This document shows positions 9,003 through 20,171 of a stretch of DNA of 64,000 nucleotides, piece after piece. Source of the DNA: Flectonema sp. DT1601 (taxonomy: Eukaryota; Euglenozoa; Diplonemea; Diplonemida; Diplonemidae). Under the pieces are notes generated by a model, which made no database searches, was not told where the DNA came from, and saw only the letters and a program-made list of their open reading frames with translations. The DNA lies in contig OZ025787.1 in assembly GCA_964019425.1 (NCBI GenBank), forward strand, positions 1,302,001 to 1,366,000, read 5' to 3'. The position numbers and the translations under genes are program-made. Positions within the stretch are counted from its first letter, which is position 1; each line of letters opens with the position of its first letter.

Positions 9003-9854
9003 ATGTCATCCATTACAAGTAAGGTGCAGGCTGTTATTTCAAAGGGGTCTGCTGAAGCTGAAGTGGTATGTTTTCTTGTTTTTCGCGCATTGGGATTTTG
9101 ATCATTTCTTTACAAGAACACCCAACAGAGATACGCTCAGCTAAAGGAGAACGCAACCACTGAGAAGGTTAAGGAAAACTACGAGCATATGATTGTAGAG
9201 GTAAAGACTCGATTGGATTCCCTCCTGAACCTGATGAAGGAGTTGGTGGAGGCAACACAGACGGAGGCGAAGACTTTCGAGAGATCGAAGGAGGCTCTTG
9301 ACGCGGCACAGAAAAAGGTGCAATTGCTGATTGTGAAATTCGAAGCCCTGCTGAAGGATCTACAGAAGAAGATGGGGGAGGTGTACGTAGCGTACATTCC
9401 AGAAGAGCGCAGACAGGAGATCAACAAGTTCCTTGAGGGAGCGACGAAGCAACTTAGCGAGGGACTCCTTCAGGTGAAGGATGTGTACAAAGAAAAGGAG
9501 CTTCAGGGAGTTGCGCAGTTCGGGAAGGTCGTGGAGTGGGCGAGTGAGAAGTCGAACGAGGTGCAGACGAAAGTGTCGGAACTGACCGACGAACACGTGA
9601 AGCCGAGGTTCGAATCTGCGAAGGAGGTTCTGACCAACTACTCTCCAGATGCAATGGAGAAGGCGAATGAGGGATTCTCTGCGTTGATGGACGAGGAGCA
9701 GACTTACTTTGCGAGATTGACTGCATTCCTTTACATCATCTTTCATGCTATTATTATGTTCGCTCAGCGGAGATCTGTCGTAACCGAGATCAAGGTTTGC
9801 AATGTTGATGAAGAAGGCAACGCTGTCACTCCAAAGACCTCCACCTGTTCCTAG
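9003..9854 (+). CDS. AHP1: amphipathic-helix protein with C-terminal hydrophobic segment (family member 1)
   Basis: Exons 9003-9065 and 9129-9854 (intron 63 nt, phase 0) encode 262 aa. The variable first exon is MSSITSKVQAVISKGSAEAEV. The second exon starts RYAQLKENATTEKVKENYEH and is almost wholly helical, with heptad/11-mer-like Lys/Glu/Leu spacing (VKTRLDSLLNLMKELVEATQ), one break at YIPEERRQEI, and a hydrophobic segment near the end (LTAFLYIIFHAIIMFAQ). The tail is variable and ends TPKTSTCS. The layout resembles lipid-droplet or apolipoprotein-type amphipathic proteins, but I recognise no named domain. The core codons end mainly in G or C (AAG, GAG), suggesting high expression. A ~600-nt core (9129-~9730) is nearly identical to AHP2 and AHP3. 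It starts only 172 nt after the preceding stop. Confidence 0.85.
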
Positions 9855-10270
9855 AGAATCAGATTGTTATTGTTGTTGATAATCGATTCTATTAATGTTT
9901 TCTTTGAAATATCATCTTCGCTAACCGAAGTTCTACTCGATAGTTTTTATTATTTACAACACTAACAAGCCTACATAATTTGATGAATTAAAATTTCTGA
10001 AGTCAATCAGGTTTGCTTAAAATACCGATTATTCGATTTTTAATTTTTACTATTTTGAAAAAAAAAAGTTACGTTGTCGACAGTTCTGTATCAGTGAAAG
10101 CGAAGAAACTGACCGATTTGGCCAATAATTCGGCTTTGTTAATTTATTTAAGGTCTCTATCTTTGGCACTAAACACTATTTTTCTTTTTCTTTTTGCACT
10201 ATTCCTGTCACAATTTAAAAAAAAAAAAAAATCTCGGAAGATTTAACTTTATGGTTATGAATTCTTCATT

Positions 10271-10314
<44 letters not shown>

Positions 10315-11193
10315 TCACATACAATCAAAATTAAAAAAAAAAAAAAATCAAACAAAAAAAAAAAAAAAAAAAAGACACACTGTTTTTTTTTAAAAAAAAC
10401 AAGTATAACTCTAATCTATTGTACGACGTTCAAATTCTATTTAAAATAAAGAAAAGGCTGTACAGTTTTTTTTTGACCTTTGTGATATATGTTTGTGGTG
10501 TTTGCGTGTGAACCCTAGCTTATTATCTTAACTACGTCCTGTAGTCGGTACAAAACAACTGTTTGTTTTTGTTTGACTCGGACAACCAACCTCTCTCAGA
10601 AAACTAGTAATGGCTTAAGCCTACTTCTTTTTCTGCATTTCATTGATATTTTTTTTCCTTCCCAATTAAAAAAAATTTTAAAAACCCATTTGGTTCCTAC
10701 GGCGTTCTGCTATGCAGGTCAGCCTTTATATGTATGGAGCAAAGGGTTTCACTTTTTTAATTTTCTTTTATTTTCTTCTTGACTAAGAGCATGGTCAGAC
10801 TCTCTTTATTCGCAAGAATAGTTCATTCTTGTGAACCTGCTGAAGAGAAGTAGCTATTTTTGTGTGTCTTAGTATTCTTCTCTAGTATTGTTTGAAGTGT
10901 AAGCGAGTGTTGTTTATTTTGTTTGTGTTTTTCCTCTCTAAAAAAGAAACTTATTACTGAATGGAGAATAAAACAATTTTTTTTTTTTGAGCTGCATTCT
11001 ACCTACCTCCTTCAGTTCCATTCTTATGCTTTTTATATTATATCCCTTCTCTGTAAAAAGATGGTGAGGAAAAAACTTTAATTAGCAAATGTTTTTTTGT
11101 TTTTGTTTTTTCCCTTTCTTTTGTTTACTAGTTTTTGTCTAGTTAATGTTTTTATTACAGAGCGGTAAACTCATCAGTTGACAGATTGATTTC

Positions 11194-11226
<33 letters not shown>

Positions 11227-11325
11227 TTTCCCCTTTCATTTTATTGTTTTATCGCTAAGAAAGCACTTTTGCTGACAGCAGAACAAAAACAGGTTTCGTT
11301 AGAGAGTACTACTGCAATAAATCTC

Positions 11326-11357
<32 letters not shown>

Positions 11358-11712
11358 AAACCGCTGAAATCATTCTTCTCAAAAAAAAACGTAACCAACT
11401 ATGGTTTACTGCTCTCACTGTTTTGTCATTTCAGGAAGATGTGTTGCTATGACAATAACAATACCCAAATTGAGTGGGTCACATTCTGACCACACCTTTC
11501 CTGTTATTTCTGTTTTTTTTATTCATTTTTATTGATATGAACATTTCGTTTTATATTTCTTTTTTATCAGGCACTAAGTACAAAGGAGAACTTGTTGAAG
11601 GGGGGCTGGGGGGAGGGGGTACCTGTGACACACTTGGATAGTGTTTTCTTATTGTGGCATCAAATACTGAATAACACTAAATTACAGTTTACAAAAAAAA
11701 AAAAAAAAAAAA
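9855..11712. other. 1.9-kb intergenic, long homopolymers, no gene seen
   Basis: Contains T-runs of 30 nt or so near 10278-10309 and 11197-11225, and A-runs near 10332-10373, 11325-11354 and 11693-11712. Short frames are products of these runs. No tRNA-like or other RNA fold recognised. Confidence 0.6.
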
Positions 11713-13065
11713 ATGTTATCCTTAAGAATGGTAATTGCAGTCATGTTAATTTCATGTGTTTCTTCCCTGAAAACAATATTGGTATTTTTTGAAGTGAAAG
11801 CTTCTCTGGATGAACTCATGACCTACACCTCCAGCACCGAGAGGAGAATAATAGCTATTGTTGACACTGCCCAAGGAAGATCTGGAGGTACTATGTGCTT
11901 AAATATATGCGATGAAAACACTGATTGCCTTACTTGTGGACTACCACTTCCTCAGTCAACTGAGAAAGCTAGTTACAGCTTACTTTTCAAGGGACACTCT
12001 CTTTTAGAGCTGAATGAAGTCGCTACAGCACTAAGACAACCGTTGGTTGATCTGTTTGGTGCTGAAGATGTGGGTGAGATTACAGTTGATGAGTTTGTGT
12101 CTCCTAAAATTATCTTCAGCAGCATCTCAGTAACAAGTACACTATCTAAGGTACTCACTGAGAAGGATCAGTTTATAGCAGGTGTTAACCAGATCGTTGA
12201 GCGAACAGATTCTGTTTGTCTTAAAGTATGTGAAGTCGAAGCAAACATCTGCCACACTTGCGATGTGATGATGTTGTCAACAGTTCAGATGGATCTCATT
12301 GTTGTTATCAGAGGACGTGTTTCTGGAGATCCGAGTCTAAGTCAGCTTGCTGCAGATCTGAATTTTGTTTTAAAAAACACTTTTGGAACAGGATTGAAAG
12401 AAACCTCCTTCAGTTACACAACCCCACAGCTTCCTCGTGAGGATGTTTCTCTGGCCCCACCAACACCGCAGACACCTGCGCCTGGTACAGTGTCGCCATC
12501 TGGAACGGAAATTCCACAGCAGGTGGTTGTTATTAAATACCAAATCACAATAGAACTCTCAACCCTCATTGAGAACAGCGCTGAGCTGGCGCAGAGATCT
12601 ACACAATCCCTGGGTGGAAAGGGTGGTAATGGCTGTACTACAATCTGCGAAGTTTTAAATAAAATTATCACAACCACCTGCTTCCAATGTAACGGACAAC
12701 CTGTTGCTCGGGACGCAGCAGTTTTGGAGGCAAAGAGATGGGAGATCACACTGACGGGAAGAGCGGATGCGGCAAAAGAGACATTCAGCTCTGATTTAGA
12801 TAATGCCGTTAGAGGGTTTTTGAATTCTATCGGAGGATCTTTGAACTCTATTTCTGTCACTGCTACTGGAGAAATAATCATTCCAAACGACAGCAGACCA
12901 TCAGACGATGGATTGTCTGGTGGAAGTATTGCTGGGATTGTAATTGGTTGCGTTGTAGGAGTGACCCTCATTATTGTAATCGTTTATTGTTTTGCGTGTA
13001 AGAAAAATGATGTAAACACACCAGATGAGCAAGAGGTCGATGCTAAGAATCCTGACTCTGTTTAG
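11713..13065 (+). CDS. Type I membrane protein with three Cys-containing ectodomain repeats
   Basis: 450 aa. The ATG follows an A-run; a signal peptide (MLSLRMVIAVMLISCVSSL) opens the protein. Three homologous ~105-120-residue repeats follow (about 28-135, 137-240 and 270-392). Each has a helical start (e.g. ELAQRSTQSLGG), a C-x3-C...C-x2-C cluster (CLNICDENTDCLTC; CLKVCEVEANICHTC; CTTICEVLNKIITTTCFQC) and a strand-rich end (e.g. SLNSISVTATGEI). A Pro/Thr linker (APPTPQTPAPGT) separates repeats 2 and 3. One transmembrane helix (IAGIVIGCVVGVTLIIVIVY) and a short charged tail finish it. It is likely a surface receptor or adhesion-type protein. I do not recognise the repeat; the four cysteines per unit probably form two disulfides. 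Confidence 0.87.
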   Translation: MLSLRMVIAVMLISCVSSLKTILVFFEVKASLDELMTYTSSTERRIIAIVDTAQGRSGGTMCLNICDENTDCLTCGLPLPQSTEKASYSLLFKGHSLLELNEVATALRQPLVDLFGAEDVGEITVDEFVSPKIIFSSISVTSTLSKVLTEKDQFIAGVNQIVERTDSVCLKVCEVEANICHTCDVMMLSTVQMDLIVVIRGRVSGDPSLSQLAADLNFVLKNTFGTGLKETSFSYTTPQLPREDVSLAPPTPQTPAPGTVSPSGTEIPQQVVVIKYQITIELSTLIENSAELAQRSTQSLGGKGGNGCTTICEVLNKIITTTCFQCNGQPVARDAAVLEAKRWEITLTGRADAAKETFSSDLDNAVRGFLNSIGGSLNSISVTATGEIIIPNDSRPSDDGLSGGSIAGIVIGCVVGVTLIIVIVYCFACKKNDVNTPDEQEVDAKNPDSV

Positions 13066-13892
13066 TCTCTAGTGCTCAATAACTTATTTCTTGTTTTTCT
13101 CAATTATAATTAAAGAAATTACAATCAGTGGTATCCGACGCCACTGAGGATAGTTTCAACACTCATCTTGTACTTTTTATTCTTGAACTTCTGTATTCAA
13201 TTGTGTTGCCAAAACCAATTGATAGACGTGGCTTTTAAAAACCTGTTTCCTTTATTAGGATTTCGTAATAGTCGCGCATTTTATCCTTTTTTCACTCTCA
13301 CATGTTACCTAAAGACTTCATACTGGCTTGACAAGAGCCTTATACTTTTCTTATTGTTGTACTTGAGTTACCTCAATAAGTTAAATTGGAATACTCTTTT
13401 TTGTGTTTTATTTTAATATTTTCTTTCTAAATAACATTCTCATGGTTTAACAACGAGAGTTTGGCAACCTCTGGCCACTTCTTAACACTCTCTGTTTCTT
13501 GGGTTGTCATTGTGTGACTGTGGTCATGTCTTTGGCTGTTATCACTTTTTTCTCTCGGATAACTATTTCTTGAATTCAAATTCTCGTGAGGGTCATAGTC
13601 TCACCTGCAGCAGACGAGATTTTCTGCCTCCGTTTTGACTTCCTTTTGTTTCTTTTCGGTTATTTGTTGCAAAACGATATCCACAAAAAAAAAGGAAGGA
13701 ACCATTTTGTACTTGGCAAGAAAAACGTCACTCCTGACGAGATTATTTCTCCTCACATTATTTATGTGTTGGTGTGAGTGGATTCGCTCTGCGCTAGCAC
13801 TGTTTTCATTCTCTCTTTTTATGTGTTGTGGTACTTGGGTCATTATTAGTTTAACTTTCATTCGTTCAGCTTTAATACATTTTTATCAATAT
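13066..13892. other. Intergenic, no gene seen
   Basis: AT-rich flank between the three-repeat membrane protein and AHP2. Frames present are short, lack ATG or are low-complexity. The end carries an acceptor-like gttcag (about 13862-13869) before the AHP2 start. Confidence 0.55.
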
Positions 13893-14796
13893 ATGTCTTC
13901 ATTCACGAACTACACCGAGAGCGCTATGCAGAAGGCGCAGTGTGCTTTCTCAACTGGATCGGCTGAGTTTGAGTCGGTATGTCTTTTTGTTTTTTGGTTT
14001 CAAAATGATTCTCTGTGTCTTCCACACAATTCGGAGACCATTATCCAAACAGAGATACGCTCAGCTAAAGGAGAACGCAACCACTGAGAAGGTTAAGGAA
14101 AACTACGAGCATATGATTGTAGAGGTAAAGACTCGATTGGATTCCCTCCTGAACCTGATGAAGGAGTTGGTGGAGGCAACACAGACGGAGGCGAAGACTT
14201 TCGAGAGATCGAAGGAGGCTCTTGACGCGGCACAGAAAAAGGTGCAATTGCTGATTGTGAAATTCGAAGCCCTGCTGAAGGATCTACAGAAGAAGATGGG
14301 GGAGGTGTACGTAGCGTACATTCCAGAAGAGCGCAGACAGGAGATCAACAAGTTCCTTGAGGGAGCGACGAAGCAACTTAGCGAGGGACTCCTTCAGGTG
14401 AAGGATGTGTGCAAAGAAAAGGAGCTTCAGGGAGTTGCGCAGTTCGGGAAGGTCGTGGAGTGGGCGAGTGAGAAGTCGAACGAGGTGCAGACGAAAGTGT
14501 CGGAACTGACCGACGAACACGTGAAGCCGAGATTCGAATCTGCGAAGGAGGTTCTGACCAACTACTCTCCAGATGCAATGGAGAAGGCGAATGAGGGATT
14601 CTCTGCGTTGATGGACGAGGAGCAGACTTACTTTGCGAGATTGACTGCATTCATCTACATTATCCTTCATGCTATCTTTATGTTTGCTCAGCAGGGTTTT
14701 GCCGGAGCGAACGATGAAGAAGTGTGCACCATTGCTGAAGAAGCAAAGAGTGTAGACAGCCAACCGAAGACTCCTAAAACTTCAACTAGTTCGTAG
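13893..14796 (+). CDS. AHP2: amphipathic-helix protein, family member 2
   Basis: Exons 13893-13976 and 14053-14796 (intron 76 nt, phase 0) encode 275 aa. The first exon (MSSFTNYTESAMQKAQCAFS plus TGSAEFES) shares only scattered residues with AHP1 and AHP3. The second exon repeats the family core with two base differences I can see from AHP1: one changes Tyr to Cys in the KDVYKEK motif and one is silent. Identity ends within the hydrophobic segment (LTAFIYIILHAIFMFAQ). The tail is acidic and ends TPKTSTSS, the same closing pattern as AHP1 and AHP3. The cellular role is unknown; binding of lipid surfaces or membranes is inferred from helix pattern and the hydrophobic end. Confidence 0.86.
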
Positions 14797-16436
14797 ACAA
14801 AATCTATTCTTTGCGACTGTCACTTCTACAATCGGTTCGAATTAGCTCGCTCACCGCATTGCCATCCCTGGCTAATGTAACTGAGCTTAAAAATGTCGAT
14901 ATGATGAAACCCTCTTTTGTCATGCCCACTCTGTGAGGTAATTGTGCGACTCAAAAGGAATGTATTCTAACCACGCATTGAGTTGGTAAAGAAAAGCGTT
15001 CTTGGAGCTTTTAAAAAAAAAAAAAAAAAAGACTGGTTTTGGAAAAAAAAAAAAAAATATAACACTAAGGGAAAAGTGCTTTTTCTCTTTCCCCCTTTTC
15101 ACATTTATTTCTTTTAGTTTCGTTTCGCGTGTGATGTTTATAGCAGTTTTTTTTTTCCAGTGGTGCATTGAGCATGTGGTATCATTCAACTACCTGTTTA
15201 ATAATTAATCTACACACGGAGATTCAGCTGCATTTGTCTTACTACATATAACTACATAATTATTCTCTCTCTCTTCCTTTACCCTTCGCATACCCCCCTT
15301 CACATATGTCCCTTTTCAAGTTTCTTATCCTTCGTATTCGGTGGCACGCAGGTCTTTGCAAGTAGTACCGACCGCACCCCCTAATATGGAAGAGAGCATA
15401 GTTTTTTTTTTTTTTTATATTCCCCTATTCGTTTCTGTTCTTCAACATACCGAGTGAACAGAGGAATTTTAAAAAGGAAAAAAAAAAAAAGAAGGAAAGA
15501 TAATAAATACCTGCTATTTCTTTTTGTTATTGTGTTGCGAGTGTCGTTTTTTCCCCCTTCTATCTGAAATCAGGACCGTTGGTTTTCGTTTCTCATGGCG
15601 TTTTCAATTTGCAAGCCTGTCAACGGGGGTTACGCAACGATTTCGTCAACGTAGCGTTCATACAAAAAAATTCTAAACTGTTTTTTTGGTCTCATTTGGA
15701 CAGCTTCAGTTTTTTTTTTTTTTTTTTCTTCCTCCTCCCTTCCACACATAGGTTACGAATCCTATTTTTTTTTTTTTCATATATTTTCTATTGTACTCAA
15801 TTTACTTATGTTGTTGTTGTCAGCTCATGCCACAGTTGAGTTTCTCGTCCGCAAGCATACGTGGATCCCTTTTTTTTTTATTTTATTTTTGCATTTTGTA
15901 TATGAATTAATCATAAATAATTATGTTGTCTTCTTTACCATGAACAACATGTTTTTTAAACAACAACAAAAAAATATAGATAATGATAACATTGGTTAAG
16001 TACGGCATAAACAAAAACGTGAAAACACGAGCAAAACCAATTAAAAAAAAAAAAAAAAAAAAAAGTCGAATTAGCTTGTTTATAGCATTGCTCGGTTTCA
16101 ATTTACTCCTTTTGTGTAAAAGGACAACGCACTTTCGCTTTAAGTTCGTTTCCTCGTGTACTACAGTCGCGTTACTACTTTTTGGTATACGGCATTGTTT
16201 GTACTTTATTTTTTTAAACTCTCCTGTTATGCTCCAATTATTATTAAATTAGTATTTAGCTCCTGTAATGGGCACTGGAGCGGGAAGGTTAACTACCTAT
16301 CTGATGTCACACAGGAAAGAAATCGCGTTTAGCAGTGAATTAGGACCATTGAAGAACTTTTGAATGCATTCGCAATAGATAGTTCTCGCTGTTCCTTTTT
16401 CCACCCCATACAGCGGGGGTTTCCTATTTTCTTTCT
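14797..16436. other. 1.6-kb intergenic before the tandem array, no gene seen
   Basis: Contains A/T runs (about 15012-15029, 15712-15727, 16042-16063). Frames are poly-K/poly-F or lack support. No RNA gene recognised. The 2.1-kb array homology begins near 16437. Confidence 0.55.
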
Positions 16437-17081
16437 ACCTAGGTTTTTCCTTTCACCTTTTATTTTGTTTTCTTCTTCTTTTTCCCTTATGAATTCTCTC
16501 TGCTACATTTCTGTATGGCACTTCAAGGCAGCGTGCTAATGGGAGGTGATAATTGTTGTTTATTTAACATTCTCCATCCCCAGTTTGCTGTAATACGAAT
16601 GTTCTCGTAGTTTGGAATAATATTTGTATTTGTGAAGCGCTGCTTTGTGTGTCATCCCGCTGGAGGAAATGAAAAAATAGTGAGGGAGACAAAAAGAAAA
16701 GAACACTCTTTACTCAAACATTACATGTTTTTCCTTTGTAGTACCTCCAGCTTGCCCCTTACGTTTTGCATAGCAACCAGGCTGTTATTGAGTCCACCAG
16801 ATAACAACGTGACGAATACAGCTGCTAGGCTTTACAGGGACTTGAAAGGTCTGCTTCCCCATACGTACTCCTATCAATTACTTGGGATGCATAACACGTT
16901 CTATCGATTTTAATGATGCTATTTGCAAGAAAGATGGTTGTTACACTTGTTTGCCTTCCTCAGAATTATTTACAATAATACATTGGGAGGTGTGTGTCAA
17001 CAGGTACTAATGTTTATCATTTTCAACGCTTTGCATTATTTATTTCTTACCGACAGCCATACACGCCTCTTCATCAATAAA

Positions 17082-18059
17082 ATGTCTGCCATCGCAACCC
17101 TTCTTGCCGCCGGAGCTGCCGCGTCATACCAGTGCCCTGGAAGCCCTGCTTTCGTGTACGCCTCATGTGAAGTTACAGCGATTGTCAAAGGATCATGTAG
17201 CCTTGTTGGTGTTGAAATCGCTAACCGTCTTACTGGAGTTGACGGATGGACTGATCCACATAACGGTGGAACCTACAAGATGACCCAAAACACCTCAACT
17301 TCTATCTCTGGACAGAGGGAAACTGGTTCCGCTCCACACACTCCAGGAAAGCACTACACTGACAAGTTCACGTTGACTCTGACCCCAATTGATAGCTTCA
17401 CATGCTCTGTTGCTGCTTGCTCGGAGAGCCAGTCTGCTAGTTTCTTGGACTTCTCAACCAACTACTGTGATGTTCGTAACCTTTACTGCGGTAGGGCTGA
17501 TGGATGCACTCCAGTCAGCTTCGACTTCAACAACACCGAGTCATTCGGAGACTGCAAGCAACACGATCCTACTCAGTGTATTGTGAAGCCACAACCACCT
17601 GCAGTAGTTGAGAACTTGAAGGAATCCTACAAGTGCCCTGGATCTCCTCATGCTCTCCATGCTTCATGTGAAGTTAGCGCCTTGGCCAACGCCACCTGCT
17701 TTCAGGTAATGAACGAAGCCAATGCCAGAGCTAACGGAACTAGTGGATGGGTTGACCCTCACCACGGAGGTATCTACAGTCTTACTACTGTCACCCCAAC
17801 TCTTATTGAAGGTACTCACAAGACTGGTAAGTCACCACATTTCACTGACAAGTTCATTCTGACCCTCGCTAATGTAAACGGAAAGTGTCAGATTAGTTCT
17901 TGTTCAGAATCTCAGGTGACCAGCGTTCTTGACGGATCAACCAACTACTGCAATGTACACAACTTGTACTCAAATGACGTGAAGAGTGCCCTGTTCAGTT
18001 TCTCTTCAATCGAGTCATTCGGAACCTGTCACGAGCACACAGCTTCTGACTGCCATTAA
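17082..18059 (+). CDS. Cys-rich secreted two-domain protein, array copy 1
   Basis: 325 aa. Signal peptide MSAIATLLAAGAAAS, then two homologous ~145-residue domains. Domain 1 starts YQCPGSPAFVYASCEVTA and domain 2 (about residue 180) starts YKCPGSPHALHASCEVSA. Each then has C-x-x-V...GW-x-DPH-x-GG-x-Y, YTDKF or FTDKF plus LTL, C-x(4)-CSESQ, LD-x-STNYC and NLY...ESFG-x-C. Several N-x-S/T sites are present. The conserved cysteines suggest a disulfide-stabilised extracellular fold; I do not recognise the family. The frame is open further upstream, but the signal peptide fixes the start, and an acceptor-like accgacag lies 26 nt before it. Codons favour C-ending forms, suggesting strong expression. 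Confidence 0.93.
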   Translation: MSAIATLLAAGAAASYQCPGSPAFVYASCEVTAIVKGSCSLVGVEIANRLTGVDGWTDPHNGGTYKMTQNTSTSISGQRETGSAPHTPGKHYTDKFTLTLTPIDSFTCSVAACSESQSASFLDFSTNYCDVRNLYCGRADGCTPVSFDFNNTESFGDCKQHDPTQCIVKPQPPAVVENLKESYKCPGSPHALHASCEVSALANATCFQVMNEANARANGTSGWVDPHHGGIYSLTTVTPTLIEGTHKTGKSPHFTDKFILTLANVNGKCQISSCSESQVTSVLDGSTNYCNVHNLYSNDVKSALFSFSSIESFGTCHEHTASDCH

Positions 18060-19193
18060 ACAGACTGCTGTTCCAAATGAAAATACTTATGGTGATGCCA
18101 TTAAGGGTACACCGCACATTTTCTTCTTTCTTTTTTATTTGTTTTGTTTTTGCTGATGTGTCCTTTTCAAAGTTCACATTGAGCCACCACCATCCCATCA
18201 ATCGCTTATCATAATAGTCACCTCAGGGTTTGATTTTATGTAATGATGCTTCCTGTTTTTGTCTCTTTGACTCAAGTTTGTTCCTCTCTGACTGTTTTAT
18301 CGAAGCGTTTCAAGTGAATTAAATCGTACTGGGGGATCGAGATTTGTTCTCTTTCCCTCAGCAGCATAATCTTTTTTTTGAAAGTTATTTATTTTATTGA
18401 CAAGTAATTAATAAGTTAAACCTACACTCTGCTGTATCACATTATACTCACGACTTATTAAGTAAATTGAATAACTCGATTCCGTATTGCACTGAATGAC
18501 GACACGGAAAAAGAGATGTGTGTGCAACTGAGTTAGAAACATTAGTAATAATGTAAAGTCTTGTACGTCATCTGACAGAGTGGTTGCCTATACTAATATT
18601 ACCTTTAGTCAACTTGTATCATAACTAACTTTTATTTTAGTTAACTCTTGATGCAATGCAGATATTAAATTCTTCTTATACAAACTGAAACGTTTAATCC
18701 AGCGAGGGGAAGTTTCTTATTTTCTTTTGCTTCAAATCCCCATCAGGATGGAAGCTGCAACAAAACCTGCGTCGAATTTATTGTTTTCCCATCTACCCAG
18801 GTTTTTTCCTTTCACCTTTTATTTTGTTTTCTTCTTCTTTTTCCCTTATGGATTCTCTCTGCTACATTTCTGTATGGCACTTCAAGACAGCGTGCTAATG
18901 GGAGGTGATAATTGTTGTTTATTTAACATTCTCCATCCCTTGATTGCTGTAATACGAATGTTTGCGAAGCGCTGTTTTGTGTGTCATCTCCGCTGGAGGA
19001 AATGAAAAAATAGTTAGGGAGACAAAAAGAAAAGAACACTCTTTACTCAAACATTACGTGTTTTTCCTTTGCAGTATTCCTATCAATTACTTGGGGTACA
19101 TAGCACGTTCTATCGATTTTAATGATGTATCATTTCAACGCTTTGCATTATTTATTTCTTACCGACAGCCATACACGCCTCTTCATCAATAAA
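18060..19193. other. Array spacer 1
   Basis: Holds the 3' flank of copy 1 and the leader of copy 2. It carries pyrimidine-rich tracts, a tttgcag acceptor-like site (about 19067-19073) and accgacag just before the next start, a good candidate for a leader intron or trans-splice site. No separate gene is supported. Confidence 0.7.
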
Positions 19194-20171
19194 ATGTCTG
19201 CCATCGCAACCCTTCTTGCCGCCGGAGCTGCCGCGTCATACCAGTGCCCTGGAAGCCCTGCTTTCGTGTACGCCTCATGTGAAGTTACAGCGATTGTCAA
19301 AGGATCATGTAGCCTTGTTGGTGTTGAAATCGCTAACCGTCTTACTGGAGTTGACGGATGGACTGATCCGCACAACGGTGGAACCTACAAGATGACCCAA
19401 AACACCTCAACTTCTATCTCTGGACAGAGGGAAACTGGTTCCGCTCCACACACTCCAGGAAAGCACTACACTGACAAGTTCACGTTGACTCTGACCCCAA
19501 TTGATAGCTTCACATGCTCTGTTGCTGCTTGCTCGGAGAGCCAGTCTGCTAGTTTCTTGGACTTCTCAACCAACTACTGTGATGTTCGTAACCTTTACTG
19601 CGGTAGGGCTGATGGATGCACTCCAGTCAGCTTCGACTTCAACAACACTGAGTCATTCGGAGACTGCAAGCAACACGATCCTACTCAGTGTATTGTGAAG
19701 CCACAACCACCTGCAGTAGTTGAGAACTTGAAGGAATCCTACAAGTGCCCTGGATCTCCTCATGCTCTCCATGCTTCATGTGAAGTTAGCGCCTTGGCCA
19801 ACGCCACCTGCTTTCAGGTAATGAACGAAGCCAATGCCAGAGCTAACGGAACTAGTGGATGGGTTGACCCTCACCACGGAGGTATCTACAGTCTTACTAC
19901 TGTCACCCCAACTCTTATTGAAGGTACTCACAAGACTGGTAAGTCACCACATTTCACTGACAAGTTCATTCTGACCCTCGCTAATGTAAACGGAAAGTGT
20001 CAGATTAGTTCTTGTTCAGAATCTCAGGTGACCAGCGTTCTTGACGGATCAACCAACTACTGCAATGTACACAACTTGTACTCAAATGACGTGAAGAGTG
20101 CCCTGTTCAGTTTCTCTTCAATCGAGTCATTCGGAACCTGTCACGAGCACACAGCTTCTGATTGCCATTAA
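19194..20171 (+). CDS. Cys-rich secreted two-domain protein, array copy 2
   Basis: 325 aa, protein sequence identical to copy 1 as far as I can compare. Silent differences exist (for example AAC-ACC versus AAC-ACT before the ESFGDC motif of domain 1, and the wobble of DP-H-N in domain 1). Same signal peptide and two-domain structure as copy 1. The 24-codon open stretch before the ATG is leader sequence rather than protein. Confidence 0.93.
   Translation: MSAIATLLAAGAAASYQCPGSPAFVYASCEVTAIVKGSCSLVGVEIANRLTGVDGWTDPHNGGTYKMTQNTSTSISGQRETGSAPHTPGKHYTDKFTLTLTPIDSFTCSVAACSESQSASFLDFSTNYCDVRNLYCGRADGCTPVSFDFNNTESFGDCKQHDPTQCIVKPQPPAVVENLKESYKCPGSPHALHASCEVSALANATCFQVMNEANARANGTSGWVDPHHGGIYSLTTVTPTLIEGTHKTGKSPHFTDKFILTLANVNGKCQISSCSESQVTSVLDGSTNYCNVHNLYSNDVKSALFSFSSIESFGTCHEHTASDCH

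Noticed and set aside
16923-17081. 53-residue N-terminal extension of array copy 1
   Set aside because: Not shared by the other copies (24 residues there), and it would bury the signal peptide; it is leader sequence.
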